Of a stretch of DNA of 64,000 nt, positions 43,511 to 54,231 are shown piece after piece; position 1 is the first letter of the stretch, and each line of letters begins with the position of its first letter. The notes under the pieces were generated by a model that was given only the letters and a program-made list of their open reading frames with translations, did not search any database and had not been told where the DNA came from. Made by a program: the position numbers and the translations under genes. The stretch covers positions 214,433 through 278,432 of the forward strand of contig SVOS01000001.1 of assembly GCA_015066245.1 (NCBI GenBank), read 5' to 3'. Source of the DNA: Oscillospiraceae bacterium (GTDB lineage Bacteria > Bacillota > Clostridia > Oscillospirales > Acutalibacteraceae).

Positions 43511-46462
43511 ATGAAAAAGTCTGCGCTTACTTTTGTATCTTTACTTTTAATATTGACAGTTGTGTTGTCATCCTTGGCAATGGTTTCTTTTGTCGCCGAG
43601 GAAACAATAGATGAGTTTGTATGGAGTGAAGAAACTCCTTTTATAATGTATGAAGATGAGGAAGGTATCCGATACATCGGACCCACAGGCAATAAGACAG
43701 TTGAAGAAAACTCTGACGCTTCAGCAGCGGATAAATCTGAAAATGTGCGTGGTGACAAAGAGCTTGTGGCGGTAGGCAACAGTTCACTTCCTTCATCTGT
43801 AGACTTGAGCACCACAAAATTCTTTCCTGCTATCGGCAACCAGGGCTCTTTAGGCTCTTGTGCTACATGGGCAACTGTTTACTATCAGTTTACTTACGAG
43901 ATGAACCGTGCGAGAGGTACAACTGCTACGGCTGAAAACACAGCTTCTCCTAAGTTTGTTTACAACCTGCTTTCTCAGAAGGATGCCTCAGGTACCTCTG
44001 CCGAGGAAAACTATGCCGTTCTTAAGACACAGGGTGCTCCTCCCATAACTATGCTGCCTTATGACGAAGAACACATGAGTTGGAACGCAGACGCAAAAGT
44101 CTGGAGAGAAGCCCTTAACTGGCGACTTGATGAATATAAAAATCTTGAATTTATAGGCAGAGACGGCAGAGAAATTACTTCTCCTACCGACCCTGACCTT
44201 AACGAGATTAAAACTGCCCTCAGCAACGGTCAAATGATAACCTTCAGTTCTTTTATGAATTCCTGGGTTTACGATACTATAAAAGTCCACTCCGATGCTC
44301 CCGAAAACTCCAAATATGCAGGAGAAAAAATTGTAAAGTATCTTAACGGTACCAAGGGTAGTCACAGAATGGTTATCGTAGGATATAACGATGGAATTTG
44401 GTTTGACCACAATTCAAACAGCAAGGTAGATGCAGGGGAGAAGGGTGCTTTTAAAATCGCCAATTCCTGGGGTGCAAGCTATGGAAACAAAGGCTTTTGC
44501 TGGGTTTCTTACGATGCCCTTAATTATGAAACTTCCGTTGATGGGGGCTATTCCCAAAGCAACAGAGTCGGCGGTATGAGTGACTTCACAACCATTACAG
44601 TCAGACCTTATAAAGAGGGTGCGGGAATTTATCTTAAGTTTACTCTCAACACCGTTGACAGAACACAGTTTTTTGTAAATGTTACCACAGAGCATAACGG
44701 AACAAGCGAGAAATCCTCATTTTTACGCGGTATCAATTACTCATTAAAGACAGATAACAAATTTTCCTTCGGGGGCAAAACCGTAGCTGAGGATGGAAGC
44801 TTTTGTTTCCCGTTAGATAACATTTCACCTGAGCTTAACGCTGATAATTTCAATGAGTATGCGTTTTCTGTTACAATAAAAGACAGTAAAGCCGATTCAA
44901 AGCCCCTTAAGATAAAAAGTCTTGAGCTTGTAAATGAGTATACGGGCAAATCCTACAAACCCTCTGTAAGCTATAAAACTCTTGACGGCAGTGAGCAGAC
45001 TTTTGATATGAAATTTCCTGAAACCGACAACAAGGTTATTTATTACATAGGTTATGACGAGCCTGTGTTACATTATCTTGATAACGGCACATGGAAAGAA
45101 GCCCAAATGGAGAAAAACGAGGAGCATATAGGTCATAACTATAAGTATGTAATAAGGGGAATTTCTACAGAGACTCATATCTACTTTACCGATAAGAATG
45201 GAAACAAAGATGATAATTCGGGCAACTTCTATGTTGCAAAAGACCGCCTCAACTACTACCGCACAAAGGGAGTAAGGGACGCTCTCGTGCTTAAAGATTT
45301 TAAGGTTGACCCCGAAGTTATTGATATTGGTATAAACAGATATCTGATTTCTGATGCTGTAGGCGGATACGAGCCCTATAACTATCAATATACCATCGAG
45401 CACTTGCCAACAGGTAAGGTAGAGGTTGAGAAATTCAAGGCAATGACTGAAGTTTTGTATTACTTTAAAAATGGAGGTCAGTACAAAATCACCGCAGAGG
45501 TAAGAGACCAGGCGGGTGATATTGTAAGCTTAAGCAAAGTGGTTAATGTTGAAGATATACCCTTTGGTTTTTCTGAGCTTACTGCCACAGGCGAAAACGG
45601 AAATCTCTTTGTGGGTGATAACATCAGTTTCTATGCCCGCACAGAATATGAGAAAATCGCATATATGAAAACCTACTATGATGTTATAATCAAGGACTCA
45701 GCAGGCAAAGTCTGCCACGAAGCAAGCATAAAGCCAACAGATTGCAGCACAAACTTCGGCTACAGCAACATTTATCACGACTGGACCCCTGCGAAAAAAG
45801 GCGATTACACAATAACAATATCCGATACCGACAACAGCGGCGAATACGCCGAAAAATCCTTAAAATTTACTGTTCTTGATAAATTCTACGGCGATGCAGA
45901 TGCAGACGGCAAGGTTACCATAAAGGATGCCACTGCACTGCAGAAATATCTTGCAGGAATCAAGGGTGATTATTCCTTTGCAAAGGGCCTTGCGGATTGT
46001 GATGTCAATGACGTTATAAGCATCAAAGATGCTACCTGCATCCGCAAACTCCTTGCGAATATTCCAAACTCAGGCAAAGCCGGTCAGGGTATGACATATA
46101 CTCCTCCCGAGACCGAGCCCGAAACAAAACCCACCGAGCCTCCCACAGAGCCCAAGCACACCTACAAGAATGTTGTTACATTTACAAATTCTCACAACTG
46201 GAGCGGCACAATCTCATGCTATTACTGGAGCGACAGTAACACGAGCATGACTACCTGGCCGGGCAAGGCAATGACCGCTGCAGGCAAAAACGATTATGGT
46301 CAGACACTTTATACCTTTAATGTGCCTGATGGTGTTACATATATAATCTTTACCAACGGCTCAAGCCAGACCGTAGATATTTCTTATAGCGGCGGTGAGG
46401 TTAAGTATTATCCCACTAACGAGACAAACTCCAGCGGACATTACAACGTTGCAAACTGGTAA
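43511..46462 (+). CDS. Secreted papain-like (C1A) cysteine protease with starch-binding-like modules and dockerin
   Basis: Signal peptide; IGNQGSLGSCATWATVYYQ (Cys), GSHRMVIVGYND (His), IANSWGASYG (Asn); CBM25-like DNGTWKEAQMEKNEE...NKDDNSGNFY; dockerin YGDADADGKVTIKDATALQKYLAGI...CDVNDVISIKDATCIRKLLANI; CBM26-like C-terminus KNVVTFTNSHNWSGTISCYYWSDSNTSMTTWPGKAM. Confidence 0.85.
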   Translation: MKKSALTFVSLLLILTVVLSSLAMVSFVAEETIDEFVWSEETPFIMYEDEEGIRYIGPTGNKTVEENSDASAADKSENVRGDKELVAVGNSSLPSSVDLSTTKFFPAIGNQGSLGSCATWATVYYQFTYEMNRARGTTATAENTASPKFVYNLLSQKDASGTSAEENYAVLKTQGAPPITMLPYDEEHMSWNADAKVWREALNWRLDEYKNLEFIGRDGREITSPTDPDLNEIKTALSNGQMITFSSFMNSWVYDTIKVHSDAPENSKYAGEKIVKYLNGTKGSHRMVIVGYNDGIWFDHNSNSKVDAGEKGAFKIANSWGASYGNKGFCWVSYDALNYETSVDGGYSQSNRVGGMSDFTTITVRPYKEGAGIYLKFTLNTVDRTQFFVNVTTEHNGTSEKSSFLRGINYSLKTDNKFSFGGKTVAEDGSFCFPLDNISPELNADNFNEYAFSVTIKDSKADSKPLKIKSLELVNEYTGKSYKPSVSYKTLDGSEQTFDMKFPETDNKVIYYIGYDEPVLHYLDNGTWKEAQMEKNEEHIGHNYKYVIRGISTETHIYFTDKNGNKDDNSGNFYVAKDRLNYYRTKGVRDALVLKDFKVDPEVIDIGINRYLISDAVGGYEPYNYQYTIEHLPTGKVEVEKFKAMTEVLYYFKNGGQYKITAEVRDQAGDIVSLSKVVNVEDIPFGFSELTATGENGNLFVGDNISFYARTEYEKIAYMKTYYDVIIKDSAGKVCHEASIKPTDCSTNFGYSNIYHDWTPAKKGDYTITISDTDNSGEYAEKSLKFTVLDKFYGDADADGKVTIKDATALQKYLAGIKGDYSFAKGLADCDVNDVISIKDATCIRKLLANIPNSGKAGQGMTYTPPETEPETKPTEPPTEPKHTYKNVVTFTNSHNWSGTISCYYWSDSNTSMTTWPGKAMTAAGKNDYGQTLYTFNVPDGVTYIIFTNGSSQTVDISYSGGEVKYYPTNETNSSGHYNVANW

Positions 46463-46517
46463 GCAAAGCACTTTGTTTGCGGATGTAAATGTATAAAGCG
46501 GAGAAAGGAGCATTAGT

Positions 46518-49484
46518 ATGAAAAAATCTGTATTTGCATTTGTGTCAATATTTCTTATATTGACGATTGTGATGACATCTTTTACATATTTTTCTATATC
46601 TGCATCTGACATATCGGCTGATATGGCCAACTCAGAGTGGAGCGAAGAAACTCCCTTTATCAGATACGAAGATGCTCAGGGTATCCGCTACATAGGTGCT
46701 GTCGGAAATATAACTGAGGAAAGAAGTTATGACGAAGATGCCGCAGTGGATATAGAACCTGTCGGCAACAACAAGTCTCAGCTTGCGGCTGTGGGCAAGG
46801 ATCTGACTTTGCCCGAGTCTGTGGACTTAAGCCAAAGCGAATACTTTCCGCCCATAGGCAATCAGGGCGGACTTGGCTCCTGCGCTACATTTTCCACCGC
46901 TTATTATCAGTTTTCCTATGAAATTAACAGAAGCCGCGATGTTGCGGCAACCTTTGAGAATACCCGCTCTCCTCAGATTGTTTATAATGTTATGAGCGAC
47001 CTGAACAACAGCGGTACATATTCTGAAAGCAACTATACATTTATGAAATACCACGGTGCACCGTCTATGGCGATGCTGCCGTATTCTGATGCTGATAATC
47101 TGTCATGGCACGCAAAAGAAGAAATCTGGAACGAAGCACTTGATTATCGAATTGACGAGTTTTTCTCCTTGGATAACATCGGAATTGACGAAACCCGGAT
47201 AACTTCTCCTGACGATGAGGATCTGGCAGAAATCAAATCAGCTCTTGCATCAGGCAGTGTGCTGATTTATTCCACCTGTATCTACAGTTGGGTAGCAGAC
47301 AAAATTGTGCACCACAAGGATGCCCCCGAAAACGACAAATTTTTAGGCCAGGAAATCGTCAAATATCAGGACGGTTTCAATGGTGCTCACTCTATGACGC
47401 TGGTGGGCTATAACGACAACATCTGGGTAGATCAGAACTCAAACGGCAAAGTTGAGACTGCGGAAATGGGCGCATTTAAAATCGCCAACTCCTGGGGCGA
47501 GGGTTATGCAAACGGCGGTTTTTGCTGGGTAGCTTATGATGCAGTCAATAAGGTTACTGCGGTTGAAGGCGGTTTTGCAGGCAACAGAGGTAGCGCCATT
47601 GAGGATGTCAAGAGAATAACTGTCAAGCCCTTTGGTCAGGGCTCAAAGATTTATGCAAGATTCACCCTAAACACCACCGACAGAGTGCAGATGAACGTTG
47701 ATTTTCACTCTGAGCGCAATGGTATTGAAGAAAACGGCAAGTTCCTTTTTGGTTCTTCTTATAGAAATGACAACAACCGCTTCGGCTTTGATGGTACCAA
47801 GAACGCTACCGATGGTCATTTCTGCTATGCGCTTGACAACGTTTCTCCTGAGCTTTGCCGCGACAACTTTGACGATTATGTGTTCTCGGCTACTTTTGAG
47901 GATACTGACAAAGACGGTCAGATGCTTCAGGTAAAAAAGGTTGAGATTGTAAACGAGTATACAGGCAAGGTTTATCCTATGGACTGTGCTCCCTTCAGCA
48001 TTGACGGCGAGAAAAAGACCGTAAATCTTAAGTCTGCCGAAACAACGGACAAGACAATTTATTACATAGGCTTTGACGAGCCTGTGCTTAACTATAAAAT
48101 AGGCAACGGCGAGTTTAAGTCTGTCAAAATGGAGTATTCCGAGGTAAGACACGGCTATAACTACCGATATGTAATCGAGGATGCTCCTGAGGACGTTACA
48201 CTTTACTTTACAGATGCCGATGGCAAAGCTGATGATAATGGTGGTGCCTTGCACAAAGCCACAGAAAGACTTAATTTTTATCGCACAAAGGGTGTACGCG
48301 AGCCACTTGAGGTTACGGGCTTTGAGTACGAAAACGGTTTGCCCGATATTAACAAGAGAAGTGTGTTTTTGCCTGAAATAAAAGGTGGTTATGAGCCGTA
48401 CAATATGCAGTACACCTTTGAAAATCTGGACACAGGGGACGTGAAACAGTACGCCTTTGATTATCGCTATGAAAAGAGCCATGCTTTTTATCAAGGCGGA
48501 AAAATCAGATTTACCATTGATGTTATGGACCAGACAGGCGACATTGCAACTTATGTTGAGATTCTCGATATTATCGACCGTCACTTTGAGTTTGCCGAGT
48601 TTACGGCAGCGTCTCAGTACGGTGACAGTATTTTTGTAGGCGAAAATGCTCATTTTAATGCCCGTACCGAGTTTGAGGATATTATTTCCCGAGGACCCTT
48701 CAAGAGTCTTTATGATTTTGTTATCAAAGACAGCGACGGTAACGTCTGCTACACAGAAACAAAGAAAAGCTACGCGTTTCACCTGACAAACTGTGTATCA
48801 AAGATTGCCCTTGACTGGGTACCTCAGAAAAAAGGCGACTATACTGTTACGATTTCGTCAACTGATGACAGCAAAGACTTTGCCGAAAGAACCCTCAGCT
48901 TTTCTGTAGTTGACAGAATCTACGGTGATGCCAACGGTGACGGCAAAGTAAGCATCAAAGACGCCACCGCCCTGCAGAAAAGCCTTGCAGGTTTTTCTCA
49001 GGATATACAACTGATAAAGTTTTTGTCGGACTGTGACAACAACAACGTACTAAGCATAAAGGACGCAACCTGCATCCGCAAATATCTGGCAGGTCTTGAT
49101 AACTCCTTTGATGCAGGCAAGATTATTGAATATATTCCCCCGGTGACCGAGCCCGAAACAAAACCCACAGAGCCCAAGCCTACCTACAAGAATGTTGTTA
49201 CATTTACAAATTCTCACAACTGGGGCGGCACAATTTCCTGCTATTACTGGAGCGACAGTAACACGAGCATGACTACCTGGCCGGGCAAGGCAATGACTGC
49301 CGCAGGCAAAAACGATTATGGTCAGACACTTTATACCTTTAATGTGCCTGATGGTGCTACATATATAATCTTTACCAACGGCTCAAGTCAGACCGAAGAT
49401 ATTGCATATTCGGGTGGAGAGATAAGGTATTATCCCTTGACAGAAACGGATTCAAAGGGACACTATAAAGTGAAAACCTGGTAA
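46518..49484 (+). CDS. Paralogous secreted papain-like cysteine protease with starch-binding-like modules and dockerin
   Basis: IGNQGGLGSCATFSTAYYQ, GAHSMTLVGYND, IANSWGEGYA; YGDANGDGKVSIKDATALQKSLAG...CDNNNVLSIKDATCIRKYLAGL; CBM26-like C-terminus. Confidence 0.85.
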   Translation: MKKSVFAFVSIFLILTIVMTSFTYFSISASDISADMANSEWSEETPFIRYEDAQGIRYIGAVGNITEERSYDEDAAVDIEPVGNNKSQLAAVGKDLTLPESVDLSQSEYFPPIGNQGGLGSCATFSTAYYQFSYEINRSRDVAATFENTRSPQIVYNVMSDLNNSGTYSESNYTFMKYHGAPSMAMLPYSDADNLSWHAKEEIWNEALDYRIDEFFSLDNIGIDETRITSPDDEDLAEIKSALASGSVLIYSTCIYSWVADKIVHHKDAPENDKFLGQEIVKYQDGFNGAHSMTLVGYNDNIWVDQNSNGKVETAEMGAFKIANSWGEGYANGGFCWVAYDAVNKVTAVEGGFAGNRGSAIEDVKRITVKPFGQGSKIYARFTLNTTDRVQMNVDFHSERNGIEENGKFLFGSSYRNDNNRFGFDGTKNATDGHFCYALDNVSPELCRDNFDDYVFSATFEDTDKDGQMLQVKKVEIVNEYTGKVYPMDCAPFSIDGEKKTVNLKSAETTDKTIYYIGFDEPVLNYKIGNGEFKSVKMEYSEVRHGYNYRYVIEDAPEDVTLYFTDADGKADDNGGALHKATERLNFYRTKGVREPLEVTGFEYENGLPDINKRSVFLPEIKGGYEPYNMQYTFENLDTGDVKQYAFDYRYEKSHAFYQGGKIRFTIDVMDQTGDIATYVEILDIIDRHFEFAEFTAASQYGDSIFVGENAHFNARTEFEDIISRGPFKSLYDFVIKDSDGNVCYTETKKSYAFHLTNCVSKIALDWVPQKKGDYTVTISSTDDSKDFAERTLSFSVVDRIYGDANGDGKVSIKDATALQKSLAGFSQDIQLIKFLSDCDNNNVLSIKDATCIRKYLAGLDNSFDAGKIIEYIPPVTEPETKPTEPKPTYKNVVTFTNSHNWGGTISCYYWSDSNTSMTTWPGKAMTAAGKNDYGQTLYTFNVPDGATYIIFTNGSSQTEDIAYSGGEIRYYPLTETDSKGHYKVKTW

Positions 49485-49517
49485 TACTGAGCTGTGAAGG
49501 ACAAAATTTCAGAGTAC

Positions 49518-49555
49518 AAGAAACCGCTTCGATTAATTCGAAGCGGTTTTTTACT
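49518..49555 (+). terminator. Rho-independent terminator
   Basis: AAACCGCTTCGATTAATTCGAAGCGGTTTTTTA. Confidence 0.8.
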
Positions 49556-49564
49556 TAAACTGTA

Positions 49565-49593
49565 TTGTTAATTCAGAGAAATTATGATATAAT
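49565..49593 (+). promoter_or_regulatory. Sigma-A type promoter for lepA
   Basis: TTGTTA-N17-TATAAT. Confidence 0.55.
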
Positions 49594-49633
49594 TTTGATG
49601 TATAAGCTTAATTTTCAGAAACAGGTGAGAAAT

Positions 49634-51445
49634 TTGAACTTTCCACAGGATAAAATAAGAAATTTCAGCATCATTGCTCACATCGACCACGGCAAATCCA
49701 CTCTTGCCGACAGAATTCTGGAGCACACCTCGGCAGTCAGCCAGAGAGACATGCAGAGCCAGCTTCTTGACAATATGGATTTGGAAAGAGAAAGAGGCAT
49801 TACAATCAAAGCCCGTGCAGTTACCCTTAAGTACACTGCTGACGACGGCGAGGATTATCTCTTTAACCTTATTGACACCCCCGGACACGTTGACTTTAAC
49901 TACGAAGTAAGCCGTTCTCTTGCAGCCTGTGAGGGTGCGGTGCTGGTGGTTGATGCATCTCAGGGTATTGAGGCTCAGACTCTGGCAAACACTTACCTTG
50001 CAGTTGATACAGGACTTGAGATTTTGCCTGTTGTTAATAAAATCGACCTTCCCAGTGCAGACCCCAAAAGAGTTAAGAACGAAATTGAGGATATTATCGG
50101 TATTCCTGCTCAGGATTGCCCCGAAATTTCTGCAAAGGCAAACATCAACATCCACGATGTTTTAGAGCAGATTGTCAGAGAAGTACCTGCTCCCACAGGG
50201 GATGCCAATGCTCCTTTAAAGGCTATGATTTTCGACTCCTACTATGACTCCTACAAGGGCGTTATTATATATGTAAGAGTTAAAGAGGGTACCATCAAGG
50301 TGGGCGACGAGTTCAAGCTGATGCAGACAGGCTCCGTATTCAATGTAGTTGAGTGCGGTCACATGCTGGCTACATCCCTTGACCCCGTAGGCGAGCTTAA
50401 GGCAGGCGAAGTTGGATATATCACAGCTTCTATCAAGACTTTGGGAGACGCCAAGGTTGGCGACACAGTTACATTAACCTCAAATCCTGCTGCAGAGCCC
50501 CTGCCCGGTTACCGAGAGATTCAGTCTATGGTTTTCTGCGGTGTTTATCCTGCTGACGGTGCAAGATACGGAGATTTACGAGATGCTCTTGAAAAGCTCA
50601 AGCTAAACGATGCTTCTCTTACTTATGAGGCAGAAACATCTGTTGCATTGGGTTTTGGGTTCCGTTGCGGTTTTCTGGGACTTCTTCATATGGAGATTAT
50701 TCAGGAGAGACTTGAGCGAGAGTTTAACCTTGACCTTATTACTACAGCCCCCTCGGTTAGCTACCGTATTACCTTCACCGACGGCACAGTTAAGATGATT
50801 GACAACCCCACAAACTATCCCGACCCGGCACTTATTGCATCAACCGAGGAGCCGATTACAAACGCTCATATCTACTCGCCCACAGAGTATGTCGGCAATA
50901 TTATGGAGCTTTGTCAGGACAGACGCGGTACCTTCAAGGGCATGACATATATTGACTCTGACCGAGTTGACATCCACTACGAGCTTCCTCTTGCTGAGAT
51001 TATCTACGACTTTTTTGATACTCTCAAGGCTCGCACCCGAGGTTATGCATCCTTTGACTACGAGCTTAAGGATTATCAGGAGAGTAAGCTTGTTAAGCTG
51101 GATATTATGCTTAACGGTGAGGTTGTAGATGCACTTTCCTTTATTATCCACACAGACAAGGCATATCCCAGAGCAAGAAAAATGGCAGAAAAGCTTAAGG
51201 ACAAAATTCCCCGTCAGCTTTTCGAGGTGCCCATTCAGGCTTGCATAGGCGGCAAGATTATCGCCCGAGAAACTGTTAAGGCAATGCGTAAGGACGTTCT
51301 TGCCAAGTGCTACGGCGGTGACATTACCCGAAAGAAGAAGCTTCTTGAGAAGCAGAAAGAGGGCAAAAAGCGTATGCGCCAGTTGGGTACTGTTGAGGTG
51401 CCTCAGGAGGCGTTTATGGCGGTTCTCAAGCTTGATACAGATTAA
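49634..51445 (+). CDS. lepA: Elongation factor 4 (LepA)
   Basis: [24 protein letters not shown]...[39 protein letters not shown] start at 49634 with GGTGAG upstream (ORF track starts 49565). Confidence 0.95.
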   Translation: MNFPQDKIRNFSIIAHIDHGKSTLADRILEHTSAVSQRDMQSQLLDNMDLERERGITIKARAVTLKYTADDGEDYLFNLIDTPGHVDFNYEVSRSLAACEGAVLVVDASQGIEAQTLANTYLAVDTGLEILPVVNKIDLPSADPKRVKNEIEDIIGIPAQDCPEISAKANINIHDVLEQIVREVPAPTGDANAPLKAMIFDSYYDSYKGVIIYVRVKEGTIKVGDEFKLMQTGSVFNVVECGHMLATSLDPVGELKAGEVGYITASIKTLGDAKVGDTVTLTSNPAAEPLPGYREIQSMVFCGVYPADGARYGDLRDALEKLKLNDASLTYEAETSVALGFGFRCGFLGLLHMEIIQERLEREFNLDLITTAPSVSYRITFTDGTVKMIDNPTNYPDPALIASTEEPITNAHIYSPTEYVGNIMELCQDRRGTFKGMTYIDSDRVDIHYELPLAEIIYDFFDTLKARTRGYASFDYELKDYQESKLVKLDIMLNGEVVDALSFIIHTDKAYPRARKMAEKLKDKIPRQLFEVPIQACIGGKIIARETVKAMRKDVLAKCYGGDITRKKKLLEKQKEGKKRMRQLGTVEVPQEAFMAVLKLDTD

Positions 51446-51457
51446 CATTTATAAACA

Positions 51458-51500
51458 ACACCTCAGACTAATTAAAGTCTGAGGTGTTGTTTTTATTAAT
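51458..51500. terminator. Terminator between convergent genes
   Basis: AACACCTCAGACTAATTAAAGTCTGAGGTGTTGTTTTTA. Confidence 0.8.
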
Positions 51501-51501
51501 G

Positions 51502-52344
51502 TTATTTTCTTTTTGCCAGGTTTACAAAAACGATGTTTGCGATAGCAAATAAGAACAGGAAAACAGGAGCAGGTGTTGCGTATGCACGATAAGCATCAGT
51601 CATCATCATCGCAAAGAAGGTTACAGTAACCAGAGAAAGTATTGAGGCGGTGATGGCAAAGCCCAAGGGCATATCAGAACGTTTTACAAATGCGAGAACA
51701 ACACCGGGAATAAGCATACCGATACATACCAGCATTAAGATTGCACAAAATACAAGACCTTCAAGATCTGCATAATAGAAAAGATCTGTGTCGGAAAAAG
51801 CCATAAACAGATTAAGGTTTTCACCGCTGCGTGTTGTGACCCAGGGCATCAGGTAAATAAAGAACATGATAGCCATACCAATTGCAGAAATAATGGTGAA
51901 AGCGTTGTGCTTGGCAGGCTCCTGAGGTGTGGGAGCAGGATAGGCGTTGTATACCGGATTCTGAGGATATGCGTCATACACGGGAGGCTGGTAGTTCTGC
52001 TCGGGTGCAGGAGGCATATATGCAGGTGGTGGAGTAGGCTGTGTATACTGGGGTGCAGGTTGAGTGTACTGAGGTGCAGGGGGAGTATAAGCCGGAGGCG
52101 CCTGCTGGGTGTAGGGCTCGGCTACGGGTGTTTCCTGAGCAGGATACTGAGCATACGGATTAGCATCCTGGGCAACGGGTTCGGGCTGGGCAATGGGCTC
52201 AGGCTGAACATCAGGCTCAATTATCGGTTCGGGCTGAGAGGCGGGCTCTGCTACTACCTCATTAGGACGGCTGACCTGACAACCGCAACAAAAACAGAAC
52301 TTTGCATCATCGTTGAGTTGAGCACCACAATTATTGCAAAACAT
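51502..52344 (-). CDS. Zinc-ribbon membrane protein with Pro/Gln/Glu-rich linker
   Basis: MFCNNCGAQLNDDAKFCFCCGCQ zinc ribbon; PEPIxQPEP repeats; four TM segments. Confidence 0.75.
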   Translation of the reverse strand: MFCNNCGAQLNDDAKFCFCCGCQVSRPNEVVAEPASQPEPIIEPDVQPEPIAQPEPVAQDANPYAQYPAQETPVAEPYTQQAPPAYTPPAPQYTQPAPQYTQPTPPPAYMPPAPEQNYQPPVYDAYPQNPVYNAYPAPTPQEPAKHNAFTIISAIGMAIMFFIYLMPWVTTRSGENLNLFMAFSDTDLFYYADLEGLVFCAILMLVCIGMLIPGVVLAFVKRSDMPLGFAITASILSLVTVTFFAMMMTDAYRAYATPAPVFLFLFAIANIVFVNLAKRK

Positions 52345-52569
52345 AAAATCACTCCTTAAGAATGTTTAACTTGATAATATAATAATATCGCGTAAGCCGC
52401 AATATGTCAAATTAAAAATGTAAAATCGTCGTAATTTGCGGCATAATTAAAATTTTTGTGCTATAATTGTAAAAAACAATTTAAAATCAACATTTTCATG
52501 TATATATGTTGTTCAGTTTATTTCTTTGAGATTGTAAAATAAGGTTACAAAATCAAAGGAGGTTCGCAA

Positions 52570-52920
52570 ATGAACACAGATAAAATTGTAGCAGAAGCTA
52601 TAGCAAAAGATTATGCGCCCAAAGAAAACTCAAAATTAATAGCTCTTAAGAAACTTGACAGACAGGCAAAACGTCCGGCTACAGTATTTGCATATACTTG
52701 CGGAATTGTGTCTGCACTTGTTTTTGGTACAGGTATGAGCCTTGCTATGGGGGTTATCGGCGAAGGTCTGATGGGTATAGTTCTCGGAATAGTAATAGGT
52801 GTAGTTGGAATGGCAGGCTGTGCCGTAAATTATCCGATTTATAAGAAAATGCTTGAAAAGGGCAAGTCTAAATATGCTTATGAAATTGTTCAGCTTGCTC
52901 GCGAAATTGCCGATAAGTAA
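52570..52920 (+). CDS. Small hypothetical membrane protein
   Basis: 116 aa, GGAGG upstream, two TM segments with Gly-rich glycine-zipper-like pattern. Confidence 0.65.
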   Translation: MNTDKIVAEAIAKDYAPKENSKLIALKKLDRQAKRPATVFAYTCGIVSALVFGTGMSLAMGVIGEGLMGIVLGIVIGVVGMAGCAVNYPIYKKMLEKGKSKYAYEIVQLAREIADK

Positions 52921-52944
52921 CTGATTTTTGCAGGAAGTGGTTTT

Positions 52945-53538
52945 ATGAACAAATCTGAAAGTAAATATTTCAATACAGCCACTAAATTCGACCTTGCACT
53001 GATTTCTTTGCTAAAGAAGAAGCCCATTGAATATGTTACTGTCAGCGAAATATGCAAAGAAGCAGGAGTAAACCGCTCTACATTTTATTTGCATTATGAA
53101 ACTATCGGTGATTTGCTGAGCGAAACTGCCAGATATTTGCTGGACGATTTTTCTGCATATTTTACACCTGATGTAAAAACAGCAATATGCAATTTGAAAG
53201 AACGCAATCTTGATGAATTGGTTTTTATTGGTGACGAGTATCTGTTTCCTTATCTGACTTATATCAAAGACCACAAGGAAGTTTTCAGAACTGCATTGAC
53301 ACACAACAAAACTTTAGGGTTTGAAGATATATACAAGCGCATGTTTGATGGTATTTTTAATCCGATTCTGGATAGATTTCAGTATTCGTCGGAAATCAGA
53401 AATTATGTTATGATGTATTATCTTAACGGAATAAATGCCATAGTAGTTGAGTGGTTAAGAAACGATTGCGACAAACCTATTGATGAAATATCGAAGATAA
53501 TAACAATTTGTATTTATGGGAAAGAAAATGTCAGCTGA
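52945..53538 (+). CDS. TetR/AcrR-family transcriptional regulator
   Basis: KPIEYVTVSEICKEAGVNRSTFYLHYETIGDLLSETARYLLDDF HTH. Confidence 0.85.
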   Translation: MNKSESKYFNTATKFDLALISLLKKKPIEYVTVSEICKEAGVNRSTFYLHYETIGDLLSETARYLLDDFSAYFTPDVKTAICNLKERNLDELVFIGDEYLFPYLTYIKDHKEVFRTALTHNKTLGFEDIYKRMFDGIFNPILDRFQYSSEIRNYVMMYYLNGINAIVVEWLRNDCDKPIDEISKIITICIYGKENVS

Positions 53539-54094
53539 AAATACACAGCGGATAGCTTTAATAAGCTTAGGCCTCAATATGGCATACAGTGCCTATCATA
53601 TAATTTTCGGTGTAACAGCCGCCTCGTGGTGGCTGTTTACAATCGGAATTTATTACGCAATACTAAGCTGTGTTCGCTTTGCGGTACTGCAATCAAAAGT
53701 TCATGAAGGCATCGCACTACGCTTTACGGGAATCATGTTAATGTTATTGTCATTGCCGCTTGTGGGTACAGTAATCCTGGCTTTTGTGAAGGAGCGAGGC
53801 AAAGAGTTTCATCTTATAGTAATGTTGGTGATGGCAATTTATGCCTTTACAAAAATAACTCTTGCTTCCGTAAATTGGGTGAAATCGAGAAAAAGCACGT
53901 CTGCAAAACTGATTACATTACGAAATCTGTCTTTTGCCGATGCTTTTGTTTCTATGTTTTCTTTGCAAAGGTCCATGCTTGTATCCTTTGAGGGAATGAC
54001 CGAAACAGAAATCCGTATTATGAATGTAGCAACAGGTTCGGCAGTGTGTATTATTGTATTTTTGCTTGGACTGAGTCTGGTAAGGAAAAAATAA
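53528..54094 (+). CDS. Hypothetical membrane protein overlapping the TetR gene
   Basis: Multi-TM, ATG 53528 (ORF 53516..54094). Confidence 0.6.
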   Translation: MSAENTQRIALISLGLNMAYSAYHIIFGVTAASWWLFTIGIYYAILSCVRFAVLQSKVHEGIALRFTGIMLMLLSLPLVGTVILAFVKERGKEFHLIVMLVMAIYAFTKITLASVNWVKSRKSTSAKLITLRNLSFADAFVSMFSLQRSMLVSFEGMTETEIRIMNVATGSAVCIIVFLLGLSLVRKK

Positions 54095-54174
54095 ATATTG
54101 TCCTGAGCATCCTATGGTTATTTTGCCATAGGATGTGTTATTTGAGTTTAAAGCCCCCCGAATTTGTCAAAAGA

Positions 54175-54220
54175 AAAACCCCGAAAACCGTGATGGTTTC
54201 GGGGTTTGTTGTTTTTGTAA
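54175..54220. terminator. Terminator 3' of rpsI
   Basis: AAACCCCGAAACC...GGTTTCGGGGTTT-type stem. Confidence 0.75.
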
Positions 54221-54231
54221 GAAATAAATGA

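Noticed and set aside
47667-48782. 371-aa antisense ORF opposite the second protease
   Set aside because: Fully inside a well-supported CDS with domain evidence; translation is hydrophobic-biased and has no family resemblance.
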